Assembly (NCBI GenBank): GCA_903892515.1
Contig: CAITIS010000079.1
Span: forward strand, 62,001-126,000
Source of the DNA: an uncultured Planctomycetota bacterium
Lineage (GTDB): Bacteria; Planctomycetota; Phycisphaerae; SM23-33
Reading direction: 5' to 3'
DNA length: 64,000 nucleotides
Below the pieces are notes generated by a model that saw only the letters and a list, made by a program, of their open reading frames with translations, did not search any database and was not told the origin of the DNA. Below are positions 1 through 7,456 of the stretch, in pieces. Position 1 is the first letter of the stretch, and the number at the start of each line of letters is the position of its first letter. Made by a program: the position numbers and the translations under genes.

Positions 1-828
1 ACTTTTGCAGTCCTTGCGGTGGTTGAAACGTACGACGCTTAGCGTGTCCGTCCAGGCACAGTAGGTCACCGAGCCCTTCGTGCACGTCACGCCCATCTCG
101 TAGTAGTGGCCGCGGTCGCCGTGGTCGTCCGTGCCGCCGATCTGGGCCGCCCGCGTGGACATGAACGTGATCTTGCCCATCCGGCCATCGGGGAAGACCA
201 TGCAACTCAGCACGTTGTCCTCGATGCCGTAATGTTTGATCGCGTTGGGCGCGGCCACGGCCATCACTCGCTGCGGCTCGCCCAGCCAGTAGCGGAAGAA
301 GTCCACCTGGTGGCAGAGTTTCTCCCAGAAGATGCCGCCGGTACGCTCGCGCGTCATGTACCCCTTGCGGTGCGCTCCGCAGACCTGCACGAGATCGACG
401 TGCAGCGGCTTGCCGATCAGCCCCGAATCGACGACCTGCCGCATGCCGCGCGTCAGGCCGCAGTACCGCAGCTCGAAGCCGACCTGGAAGGGCGTCTTGT
501 TTCGCTTGGCCAGCGCGACCATGCGTCGGCAATCCCCGATGGTGGTGGCCAGCGGCTTTTCCGTGAGCACGGGGATGCCGGCCTTGAGTGCCGGCTCGAT
601 GACGGCCACGTGCGTGCTGGGCTGGGTGACGACGAAGATCGCATCGGGCTTCCACGCCAGCAGCGGCGGCTCCTTTGCCACCGAGTCGATGCCGAAGTCC
701 TTCTTGGCTGCCGCCCGGGCGGCGGCCGACATATCGCAACCAAGGATCTCGCGGACGTACGGGAACTTGCGAATCTCCTGCACGTGCAGACGTCCCATCG
801 CGCCTAAGCCAATTACGCCGATTTTCAT
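1..828 (-). CDS. Gfo/Idh/MocA family NAD(P)-dependent oxidoreductase (3' end cut by window edge)
   Basis: The reverse strand is open from an ATG at 828 to the window edge, giving at least 276 codons; the C-terminus lies outside. The N-terminus MKIGVIGLGAMGRLH carries the GxGxxG dinucleotide-binding loop, and a TEKPLAT segment near residue 93 is the EKP motif of this family. Members oxidise or reduce sugars, inositols and related polyols with a Rossmann domain followed by a substrate-binding alpha/beta domain. The start is fixed by GGAG six bases upstream; an in-frame ATG at 840 lies over that ribosome site and is less likely. It follows a DUF1648-like gene on the same strand after a 60-base gap. 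The substrate cannot be named from sequence. Confidence 0.93.
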   Translation of the reverse strand, partial: MKIGVIGLGAMGRLHVQEIRKFPYVREILGCDMSAAARAAAKKDFGIDSVAKEPPLLAWKPDAIFVVTQPSTHVAVIEPALKAGIPVLTEKPLATTIGDCRRMVALAKRNKTPFQVGFELRYCGLTRGMRQVVDSGLIGKPLHVDLVQVCGAHRKGYMTRERTGGIFWEKLCHQVDFFRYWLGEPQRVMAVAAPNAIKHYGIEDNVLSCMVFPDGRMGKITFMSTRAAQIGGTDDHGDRGHYYEMGVTCTKGSVTYCAWTDTLSVVRFNHRKDCKS

Positions 829-888
829 AAGATGCTCCATTTCGGGTGCCGGCCGAGCCTCTCGACCAGCCGGTGTTCGTGAATGTGT

Positions 889-1614
889 CTACGGCTGGGG
901 AGCCTTGGGGCCACTCTTGCCGGGCCAACGCCAGCACGGCCGCTCGCCCTTGATCCAGCAGATCGCCACCAGCAGGACGACCATTACGGCCACAAACACC
1001 AGGAAGAATACGTGGGCGTTCGGGGAACTCGAGCGCGTCATCCAGAAGACGCCGCCCAGCGTCGCGGCCATCCACACGCCCATGACAACCCAGCCTTGCC
1101 AGCGGACCGGCGGCCCCCAGCCCCAGCCGAAGGTCTTGGCCGGGAACCAGATGTTCGGGGGCAGTTTCGACTTGGCCGCCTTGCCTGATGCGATGTCTGT
1201 CTTGATGGCCGGGCTGAGGACGCAGAATGTCGCGATGAGGTCAGACACGACCAGCGGCAGCACGATTGCGGGCATGGGGAAGGCCGCGCCGCAGCTCCAG
1301 AGCAGCATCGCTACGTGCAGGCAGAGGAACAGGCAGGCCTGGACAAGCAGCAGCCGCACCAGCAGGCGTGCGTTCATTTCTCCCGCCTGCCCGGCGCGGC
1401 GCATCAGTGGCGGGGCGATCAGCCCTGCCAGTGCTACGATGGCCAACAAGCCGGGAAAGATGAAAACTCCCTCGCTCTTGTCGGTCGAGTTGATGGGCCT
1501 GCCCGCGAAGTCAAACCGCGTCGCCATTCGCTGCGGCACGTGACTGTACGCCAGTGCCGAGGCTAAGACCGCCACGGCAAGGATCACCAGCAGCATGACT
1601 CGAATCGCGTTCAT
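889..1614 (-). CDS. DUF1648-like multi-pass membrane protein
   Basis: 241 residues with about six hydrophobic helices. Residues 24-48 (YSHVPQRMATRFDFAGRPI) match the DUF1648 signature, in which a membrane-anchored loop carries a P-x-R-x-x-x-H/R-F-D/N-x-x-G pattern; the second half (W-F-P-A-K-T-F-G-W-G-W-G then WQGWVVMG) resembles the C-terminal region of SdpI-like DUF1648 proteins, ending in a W-I-K-G-E-x-P-W-R-W tail. The family is linked in a few Firmicutes to immunity against a secreted toxin (SdpI), but most members have no known role. It lies between paaK and the Gfo/Idh gene on the same strand. No strong ribosome site precedes the ATG. Confidence 0.8.
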   Translation of the reverse strand: MNAIRVMLLVILAVAVLASALAYSHVPQRMATRFDFAGRPINSTDKSEGVFIFPGLLAIVALAGLIAPPLMRRAGQAGEMNARLLVRLLLVQACLFLCLHVAMLLWSCGAAFPMPAIVLPLVVSDLIATFCVLSPAIKTDIASGKAAKSKLPPNIWFPAKTFGWGWGPPVRWQGWVVMGVWMAATLGGVFWMTRSSSPNAHVFFLVFVAVMVVLLVAICWIKGERPCWRWPGKSGPKAPQP

Positions 1615-1638
1615 GTTCTATTCTCGATGAGACGGTAG

Positions 1639-1655
1639 GGCGGGCACTGCCCGCC
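1639..1655. repeat. Short perfect palindrome between two minus-strand genes
   Basis: GGCGGGCA and TGCCCGCC are separated by one base in the 69-bp gap between paaK and the DUF1648 gene. It has no T-run, so it is better read as one of the dispersed palindromes of this genome than as a terminator. Confidence 0.5.
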
Positions 1656-1683
1656 GCATCGCCGTGTTATCGCGAGCAGGGCC

Positions 1684-3009
1684 TCAGATCAATCCCTTTT
1701 CCCGCCGGCGGTCGATGACGCGTTTGGCCTTGCCCACGAAGCGTTCGATCGACTGGGGATCGACCAGTTCCACACTCATGCGCAGGCCGGTCACGGAGTG
1801 AATTTCGCGGTCGATGCGGTCATGCAGGGCCTGCATCTCGCTCATGGAGTCCGAGAAGAATTTCGGCGTCATCTCGACCCGGACGGTGACGGTGTCCAGC
1901 GTGCCGGGGCGGTCGACCTCGATCATGTAATGCGGGGCCGTGCCGTCCACGCGCAGCAGAGCCTCTTCGATCTGGCTGGGGAAGACGTTCACGCCGCGGA
2001 TGATGAGCATGTCGTCGGTTCTGCCCACCACGCGGCCCATGCGGCACGTGGTGCGCCCGCAGGGGCAGGGTGAGTCGTCCAGGGCTGCGATGTCGCGCGT
2101 GCGGTAGCGGATGATCGGCATGGCCTGCTTGGTCAGCGAGGTGAAGACCAGCTCGCCCCGTTCGCCCATCTTTACCGGTTCGAGCGTGTCGGGGTTGACG
2201 CACTCGACGAGAAAGTGGTCTTCCTGGATGTGCATGCCGGTGCGGGCGACGCACTCGCCGCTGACGCCCGGGCCGATGACCTCCGACAGGCCATAGTTGT
2301 TGAAGGCCAGGATGCCCAGTTCCTTTTCGATCTGGTGGCGCATGTCTTCGGTCCAGGGCTCGCCGCCCAAGTGGGCGAATTCCAGCGGCAGGTCGCGCGG
2401 GTTAATGCCTTTCTGCTTGGCGCAGTCGGCGATGGTCAGGGCGTAGCTGGGTGTGCAGATGAGCACTTGGCTGGCCAGGTCTTGGATCAGCATGATCTGG
2501 CGGGGCGTGTTGCCCGACGACGCCGGCACCACGGCCGCTCCGACTTTCTCCACGCCGTAGTGCAGCCCAAAGCCGCCCGTGAAGAGCCCATACCCAAAGG
2601 CGATGTGGACGGTGTGCTCGGGGCGCAGGCCGCCGGCGACGAGGAAGCGGGCGCACAGGCTGGCCCAGGTATCGACATCCTGCGTGGTGTAGGCCACGAA
2701 CGTGGGCTTGCCCGTGGTGCCGGACGAGCCGTGGATGCGGGCGATCTGCTCGCGCGGCACGGCCAGGAAGCCCAGCGGGTAGTGCTGCCGCAGGTCTTCC
2801 TTGGTGGTGAAGGGCAGGCGGCGGATGTCGTCGGCGCTGCGGATCGTGCTGGCATTCACGCCGGCCTTGGCGAAAGCGTCTTTGTAGAATGGCACGTTGG
2901 CCACGCGGCCGACCAGTTCCCTCAGCCGGTGGGCTTGCAGTTCACGCAATTCCGGGCGAGAGAGCTTCTCCTGGGCCTCGAAGCAGCGATTCTCAAATGG
3001 AAAGTCCAT
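1684..3009 (-). CDS. paaK: Phenylacetate-CoA ligase (AMP-forming), copy 1
   Basis: 441 residues, the normal length for PaaK. It activates phenylacetate or a related aryl acid to the CoA thioester using ATP. The adenylate-forming P-loop SSGTTGKP is at residues 95-102, the C-terminal hinge is RTDDMLIIRGVNVFPSQIEE, and a Cys cluster (CPCGRTTC) precedes the hinge as in other PaaK proteins. It lies downstream of an ACT-domain gene and a second ligase (43% or so similar by eye). Anaerobes often carry two such ligases with an ACT protein next to indolepyruvate:ferredoxin oxidoreductase; that oxidoreductase is not in this window. Start ATG has GAGG ten bases upstream. The exact substrate is uncertain. 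Confidence 0.95.
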   Translation of the reverse strand: MDFPFENRCFEAQEKLSRPELRELQAHRLRELVGRVANVPFYKDAFAKAGVNASTIRSADDIRRLPFTTKEDLRQHYPLGFLAVPREQIARIHGSSGTTGKPTFVAYTTQDVDTWASLCARFLVAGGLRPEHTVHIAFGYGLFTGGFGLHYGVEKVGAAVVPASSGNTPRQIMLIQDLASQVLICTPSYALTIADCAKQKGINPRDLPLEFAHLGGEPWTEDMRHQIEKELGILAFNNYGLSEVIGPGVSGECVARTGMHIQEDHFLVECVNPDTLEPVKMGERGELVFTSLTKQAMPIIRYRTRDIAALDDSPCPCGRTTCRMGRVVGRTDDMLIIRGVNVFPSQIEEALLRVDGTAPHYMIEVDRPGTLDTVTVRVEMTPKFFSDSMSEMQALHDRIDREIHSVTGLRMSVELVDPQSIERFVGKAKRVIDRRREKGLI

Positions 3010-3040
3010 GATTCAGTTACCTCGGCGGCTCTGCGGTACC

Positions 3041-3111
3041 GTGTCGCGGGCGTCTCGCCCGCGACACCAAATGTTTGACGAGGCCGACGCGGGCGAGACG
3101 CCCGTGCCACA
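3041..3111. repeat. Pair of GGGCGTCTCGCCC-type hairpins
   Basis: In the gap between paaK copy 1 and the ACT gene there are two copies of the GCGGGCGTCTCGCCCGC palindrome family in opposite orientation (around 3050 and 3093). The same family recurs near 16.4, 17.3, 23.1, 52.5 and 53.7 kb, always outside genes. Confidence 0.8.
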
Positions 3112-3135
3112 AAGACGGCCTGCTTCATCGGGACG

Positions 3136-3582
3136 CTAGGCGCCCTTTTCGACGCGGTTGTACAGTTCCACGCCGTCGATGACACTGACGCCCTTGCCCT
3201 GAAGCATGGTGATGGCCGTGTCGGGGTCTTCAAAGCGGAAGACCAGCACGGCCTTGTCCTGGCTGCGGAAGGTGAAGGCGTACATGTACTCGATGTTGAC
3301 CTTGAGTTGTTCGAGGGTCTCCAAGATGTGCGCCAGGCCGCCGGGCTTGTCGGCCACTTCGACGGCCACAACCTCGGTGACCTTGACGACGGCGCCGGCC
3401 TTGGCCAGCACATCGCGGGCCGTTTGCCAGTCGCGCACGATCAGCCGAAGGATGCCGAACTGGTGCGTGTCGGCCAGGGAGAGCGTCAGGATGTTAATCC
3501 CCGCATCCGCCAGGATCTGGCAGGGATGGCTCAGCCGGCCGGGCTTGTTCTCCAGGAAGACCGAAAGTTGATTCAGCTTCAT
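3136..3582 (-). CDS. Tandem ACT-domain protein (amino-acid-binding regulator)
   Basis: 148 residues made of two ACT folds. Domain 1 starts MKLNQLSVFLENKPGRL and domain 2 starts VVAVEVADKPGGLAHIL; both hold the typical N/D-K-P-G-R/G-L turn that binds amino acids. Stand-alone double-ACT proteins of this sort are commonly found beside phenylacetate-CoA ligase genes and are thought to sense an aromatic or branched-chain amino acid. Here it sits between two paaK paralogues on one strand, so a sensor role for that cluster is the natural inference. AAGGG seven bases before the ATG supports the start. Confidence 0.9.
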   Translation of the reverse strand: MKLNQLSVFLENKPGRLSHPCQILADAGINILTLSLADTHQFGILRLIVRDWQTARDVLAKAGAVVKVTEVVAVEVADKPGGLAHILETLEQLKVNIEYMYAFTFRSQDKAVLVFRFEDPDTAITMLQGKGVSVIDGVELYNRVEKGA

Positions 3583-3623
3583 TTGTCAGCCCTTTCCTTG
3601 TTTTGCGAGAAACCAAAGGCGGG

Positions 3624-3696
3624 ATTAGATATTTGATATTCGATATTTGGAACGACATTGCGACAGGGCAGTCTTTCAGAATATCTGATATCTAAT
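3624..3696. repeat. AT-rich inverted repeat of GATATT-type words
   Basis: A markedly AT-rich patch in a GC-rich genome. ATTAGATAT at 3624-3632 is the perfect inverse of ATATCTAAT at 3688-3696, and both arms are built of iterated GATATT/GATATC words. Similar iterated low-complexity patches occur at 60.40 and 63.20 kb. No gene or promoter is assigned to it. Confidence 0.6.
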
Positions 3697-3715
3697 ATCG
3701 CCTTCTTCCTTCCGC

Positions 3716-5047
3716 TCACATGTTCCGTTTGTCGATGACCCGCTTGGCCTTGCCTTCGCTGCGTTGGATGCTGTGCGGCTCGACCAGGCTGATCTTCGCC
3801 CGAATGCCCAGGATGTTCTCGATGCCGTGAATGATCTTGCCCTGCAAGGCCTCCATCACGCCGATCTTGTCGCTGAATGATTCGGGCGTGACTTCGACCT
3901 GGACCTCCATCTCATCCAGCCCCTTGTTGCGCGTGAGAATGATCTGGTAGTGCGGCATGGTGCCCTCGACCGCCAGCAGGGCCGACTCGATCTGCGACGG
4001 GAATACGTTCACGCCGCGGATGATGAACATGTCATCGCTGCGCCGGCCGATGCGCTTGATCCGCCGGATCGTCCTGCCGCACTCGCACGGCTCAGCCGCC
4101 AGCGTCGTCAGGTCGCGCGTGCGGTAGCGAATCATCGGCATGGCCATCTTGGAAAGCGTGGTCAGCACCAATTCGCCCTCGGCGCCGTCGGGCAGCACCT
4201 CGCCGGTCTTGGGGTCGATGATCTCGGGATAGAAGTGGTCCTCGAAGATGTGCGAGCCGCATTGGTGCAGGCATTCCATGGCCACGCCCGGGCCGATGAT
4301 CTCGGACAGGCCGTAGATGTCGTAGGCCTTGATGTTGCTGTTGGCCTGGATGTACTGCCGCATCGATTCGGTCCAGGGTTCAGCCCCGAACACGCCCGTC
4401 CGCAGCGGCAGGGACTTAATGTCCATGCCCAGCTCGCGGGCCCGCTCGATCAGGTGGATGAAATAGCTGGGCGTGCAGCAGATGGCCGTTACGCCGAAGT
4501 CCTTCATGACCATGATCTGCCGCTCGGTGTTGCCGCCGGAGATCGGGATGACGGTCGCGCCCAACGCCTCGGCGCCGTAGTGGGCGCCCAGGCCGCCGGT
4601 GAACAACCCGTAGCCATAGGCGTGCTGGATTATGTCGCCCCGGTGCAGGCCGCAGGCGGCGAAGCTGCGGACCATGACGCTCGACCACACGTCCACGTCG
4701 TCCTGGTTGTACGCCACGACAATGGGCTTGCCCGTCGTGCCGCTGGATGCGTGCAGCCGGACGATCTCGTGCATGGGGCTGGCGAACAGGCCGAAGGGGT
4801 AGGTGTCGCGCAGGTCGTTCTTGACGGTGAATGGCAGCTGGCCCACCAGGTCGAGGCTTTGGAACCTGTCGGGCGTGAGCTTTCGCTCGTCCATCCGCTT
4901 GCGAAAGAGCTCGACTCGCTCGTACGCCCGTCGGACGATGGTCTGGAACCGCTGCAGCTGAAGCTGGCGCAATTGCGGCAGCGGCAGGAAGTCAGGAGCG
5001 CTGACAGGGTGGAATCGGCCGGAATTCTCGTGCATTGCCGTGTGCAT
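3716..5047 (-). CDS. paaK: Phenylacetate-CoA ligase (AMP-forming), copy 2
   Basis: 443 residues, full length. P-loop SSGTTGKP lies near residue 104, followed by the family's YGYGLFTGGLG stretch, the Cys cluster CECGRTIRRIKRIG and the hinge RSDDMFIIRGVNVFPSQ. It is clearly a paralogue of the ligase at 1684-3009 but diverged throughout, so the two may prefer different aryl acids. Start ATG at 5047 has GGAG six bases upstream (CTAGGAGCTGCCCATG). The thioesterase gene upstream ends 32 bases before it, consistent with one minus-strand operon thioesterase-paaK2-ACT-paaK1. Confidence 0.95.
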   Translation of the reverse strand: MHTAMHENSGRFHPVSAPDFLPLPQLRQLQLQRFQTIVRRAYERVELFRKRMDERKLTPDRFQSLDLVGQLPFTVKNDLRDTYPFGLFASPMHEIVRLHASSGTTGKPIVVAYNQDDVDVWSSVMVRSFAACGLHRGDIIQHAYGYGLFTGGLGAHYGAEALGATVIPISGGNTERQIMVMKDFGVTAICCTPSYFIHLIERARELGMDIKSLPLRTGVFGAEPWTESMRQYIQANSNIKAYDIYGLSEIIGPGVAMECLHQCGSHIFEDHFYPEIIDPKTGEVLPDGAEGELVLTTLSKMAMPMIRYRTRDLTTLAAEPCECGRTIRRIKRIGRRSDDMFIIRGVNVFPSQIESALLAVEGTMPHYQIILTRNKGLDEMEVQVEVTPESFSDKIGVMEALQGKIIHGIENILGIRAKISLVEPHSIQRSEGKAKRVIDKRNM

Positions 5048-5079
5048 GGGCAGCTCCTAGAAAGGCTTGGTCGCACGCA

Positions 5080-5514
5080 TCAATCTGTCTGGTCAGGCGT
5101 CACCGTATCGAGTCCATCAATAGCGGCCACAAACCACCCCGGCGGCCGGGCGGGCTTGCCGGATGCATCGACGATCGCGTGGACCGTGTACCCGCTGGCC
5201 ACGCTGGCGGACTCGTCGGCGCGGGCGATGTGAATATCAAACCGCACCCGCACCTTGCCGACCATCTGGCAGGAGACGTGCATCTGCAACTCGTCGTCGT
5301 ACCGCGCCCTGCCCAGGTACTGCACGTGGGCCTCGACCACCGGCAGGAACACGCCCTTGTGCTCCATCTCCGCATACGGCTGGCCGAGGCGGCGCAGGTG
5401 CTCGGTGCGCCCCAGCTCAAACCAATCCAACGCCCGGGCGCTGGAAAAAGTTCCCATCTGGTCGGTCTCGCAGTAGCGGACGCGAAAGGCGACTTGGGTT
5501 TCCTTACCCGGCAT
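5080..5514 (-). CDS. Acyl-CoA thioesterase, YbgC/4-hydroxybenzoyl-CoA type hotdog fold
   Basis: 144 residues from the ATG at 5514, the usual single hotdog domain length. The N-terminal block FRVRYCETDQMGTFSSARALDWFELGRTEHLR is the YbgC/4HBT signature: Y-x-E-T-D-x-M-G holds the conserved Asp that acts in thioester hydrolysis. It would release free acid from acyl- or aryl-CoA. Position at the head of the paaK cluster suggests it balances the pool of the CoA esters made by the ligases. A longer reading to 5688 would run through the terminator hairpin of the neighbouring porin and has no family similarity, so the shorter start is used although no clear ribosome site is visible. Confidence 0.88.
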   Translation of the reverse strand: MPGKETQVAFRVRYCETDQMGTFSSARALDWFELGRTEHLRRLGQPYAEMEHKGVFLPVVEAHVQYLGRARYDDELQMHVSCQMVGKVRVRFDIHIARADESASVASGYTVHAIVDASGKPARPPGWFVAAIDGLDTVTPDQTD

Positions 5515-5620
5515 GAGGGCGATTCTACACCCGGTCTCGCAAAGGCGTAAGGGGGATTTCGACTTCTTGGGCCACTGAAATCTTTCCGGCCGCCAGCAGG
5601 CATCGGAAAGTCCCGGTGCC

Positions 5621-5655
5621 GAGAAAGAGAAAGGGCCGGTGGTTAAGCCGGCCCT
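5621..5655 (-). terminator. Intrinsic terminator of the porin gene
   Basis: AGGGCCGG (5632-5639) pairs with CCGGCCCT (5648-5655) across an 8-base loop; read on the minus strand the stem is followed by TTCTCTTTCTC. It sits 62 bases past the porin stop codon. Confidence 0.8.
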
Positions 5656-5716
5656 GTTGATGTTCTGCCATGCGCAGGATGAGCCCACTAGGCACGGGCT
5701 CGGCCACTAAAGACCG

Positions 5717-7174
5717 CTAGAACGTGAAGATGAACTCGTAGCGCAGGAAGACCGCCGTGTCTTCCTTGGGGGCCGTGTAGTAGTTGCCGGGGATAAAGCC
5801 TTCGGCCAGAAACGCGGTCGAGAAGAAGTCGTTGATCTTGTACCGGGCCGCCCAGGTGATCAACTGGCCTCGAAACCTGCCGTCGTCGCTGAAGCCGGAG
5901 GAACCCGCCATGGGGTTGGCATCAGCAAAGAGCAGGTGATAGTCCGTGGCAAAGGTCAGGTTCTTGATCGGCGCGATCGTGTGACCAAACTGGATGCGGT
6001 GCATATTTCGCCAGTAGGCGGGTCGGCCATTGGCCTCCATCGCCCAAATCGGATTGGCGATTTCACTCCACTGCGGCCAGCGGCCCCACAGGGGATCGAA
6101 GTTGTCAGAGAGAAACTCATAGCCGGTCCGCAGCCGGTTGTCCAGCGGGTCGCGGAAGTAGTACGTCAGCAGGTTGTTGACGCCGCCGGCAGAGAAGTTG
6201 TCACCGTTCTTGTTGCCGACTTCCTCAACCCATTCGCCGCGATACTGCCAATTCTTGTTGAAGTCATGCACCAGGCGGTTGCCAAAGGCGTAAATCTGGC
6301 CGGAGTCGCCGAGCGGAGCTTTCAGCGGATCGCTGTCGTCCTTGTAGATGAAGTAGCCGTTGATCTCGGTGTTCTTGATGCTCTTGTTGGTCACGTACAA
6401 GATGGCGCCGTTCTCTGTCTGCTCGGTCAGTATCGTGGCAGGCTTGTAGGCGAACGGCGTGATGTATTGGTTTTCGCGGGGATTCTGCCAGACGTACATG
6501 GCATCGATGGTGGTCTGGATTTCCTTGATCTCATACGTGGCGCGGAAGCCGTCGAAGAACAGCGTTCGCGAGCCGTCGTCGGGCGTGCCTTCAAAGACCA
6601 ACCAGCCGTTGCCGAGATTGATGTCCTGCCTGCCTGCGGTGACCGTCAAGGGCAAACCCATGACGTTCTTCCACTTGATGTTCATGGTGTCGAAGATCGC
6701 GTCGCTCAGATTGGTGACCTGCTCGGCTTTGCTCTCAGGCGCGAAGTAGTTCCGGAATTCCCAGGTCAGGCAAAAGTTGAACTCCATGTCCTCGATCGGC
6801 TTGACCGTCCACCACAGCCGCGAACGATAGCGGTTGTAATCCGTGTCGTGGCCGGGGGCCTTGCTGTCAAGCGTCGAGTTCAAGAGATACTCGTTGCGGA
6901 GACGCTCGTCGAATCCCCAATTGAACCACGGAACCGGGTTCTTGATGGTCTTGGCCCAGGGCGGTAGAGTTGAAACCGGTCCGGCCGCGGCGGCAGCACC
7001 GGCCGGTTTGGACGCCGCCTGCGAAGTCGCCCGCGACGCCGGCTGGGAAGCGGGAGCACTGGCAGCGACCGAGCTTGGGTTGCTTGTTGCGGCCTGGCCG
7101 ATGGCCCAGGACGCAGCTGTGAGAAGAAACACGATGGCAGTGATTGACGTTCGCATCCATGCTACGCTACCCAT
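5717..7174 (-). CDS. Outer-membrane beta-barrel protein, alginate-export (AlgE-like) family
   Basis: 485 residues from the ATG at 7174. Signal peptide at 7-28 (TSITAIVFLLTAASWAIGQA), then an Ala/Ser/Pro linker (ASAPASQPASRATSQ), then a barrel with alternating aromatic strands and a terminal ...FLRYEFIFTF, the C-terminal aromatic strand expected for outer-membrane insertion. WGFDERLRNEYL, DTDYNRYRSRLWW and LTVTAGRQDINLGNGWLVFEGTP match the alginate-export/porin family, in which the conserved GRQ strand follows an R-x-R element. The start is fixed by GGAGG five bases upstream; the open frame extends to 7369 but that part is not signal-like. It diverges from a second porin. The solute is unknown; the family carries polysaccharides or small anions. 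Confidence 0.85.
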   Translation of the reverse strand: MGSVAWMRTSITAIVFLLTAASWAIGQAATSNPSSVAASAPASQPASRATSQAASKPAGAAAAAGPVSTLPPWAKTIKNPVPWFNWGFDERLRNEYLLNSTLDSKAPGHDTDYNRYRSRLWWTVKPIEDMEFNFCLTWEFRNYFAPESKAEQVTNLSDAIFDTMNIKWKNVMGLPLTVTAGRQDINLGNGWLVFEGTPDDGSRTLFFDGFRATYEIKEIQTTIDAMYVWQNPRENQYITPFAYKPATILTEQTENGAILYVTNKSIKNTEINGYFIYKDDSDPLKAPLGDSGQIYAFGNRLVHDFNKNWQYRGEWVEEVGNKNGDNFSAGGVNNLLTYYFRDPLDNRLRTGYEFLSDNFDPLWGRWPQWSEIANPIWAMEANGRPAYWRNMHRIQFGHTIAPIKNLTFATDYHLLFADANPMAGSSGFSDDGRFRGQLITWAARYKINDFFSTAFLAEGFIPGNYYTAPKEDTAVFLRYEFIFTF

Positions 7175-7408
7175 AGGGCCTCCTTGCGGCTTTCGCGATT
7201 GGGCTGCCTGTTTCATCGGCCAAAGGGTAAACGAAACCTGAATGGGAGACAAGCTAATGCACGGAATATGCATAGAGGAAACTCTGGGCATGTTCTGGCG
7301 TCCATTGCTGTCGCATCCATCGGGGAAAGCGACAATACTGTGGCGAGCCCGCAGCCGGGCATAATTCATAAGTGTTGCACTGATAATATGTTGCAGGGCG
7401 ACGCCTGA

Positions 7409-7425
7409 TTGGCACGTCCGTTGCT
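7409..7425 (+). promoter_or_regulatory. Sigma-54 (RpoN) promoter of the OmpL-like porin
   Basis: TTGGCACG-N4-TTGCT matches the sigma-54 consensus at every key position, with GG at 7411-7412 and GC at 7423-7424 exactly ten bases apart. Predicted transcription start is near 7436, about 20 bases before the porin ATG and just upstream of its AAGGAG ribosome site. Such promoters need an AAA+ enhancer-binding activator, which is not encoded in the window. Confidence 0.82.
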
Positions 7426-7456
7426 CAGAAGCAGGGCAATCGAGAAAGGAGTCGCG

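Noticed and set aside
332-1543. 403-residue plus-strand open frame over the Gfo/Idh and DUF1648 genes
   Set aside because: It is the antisense shadow of two recognised genes, Arg/Ser/Pro-rich without any family pattern.
5515-5688. Longer N-terminus of the thioesterase
   Set aside because: It would read through the porin terminator hairpin and adds 58 residues without similarity to the family.
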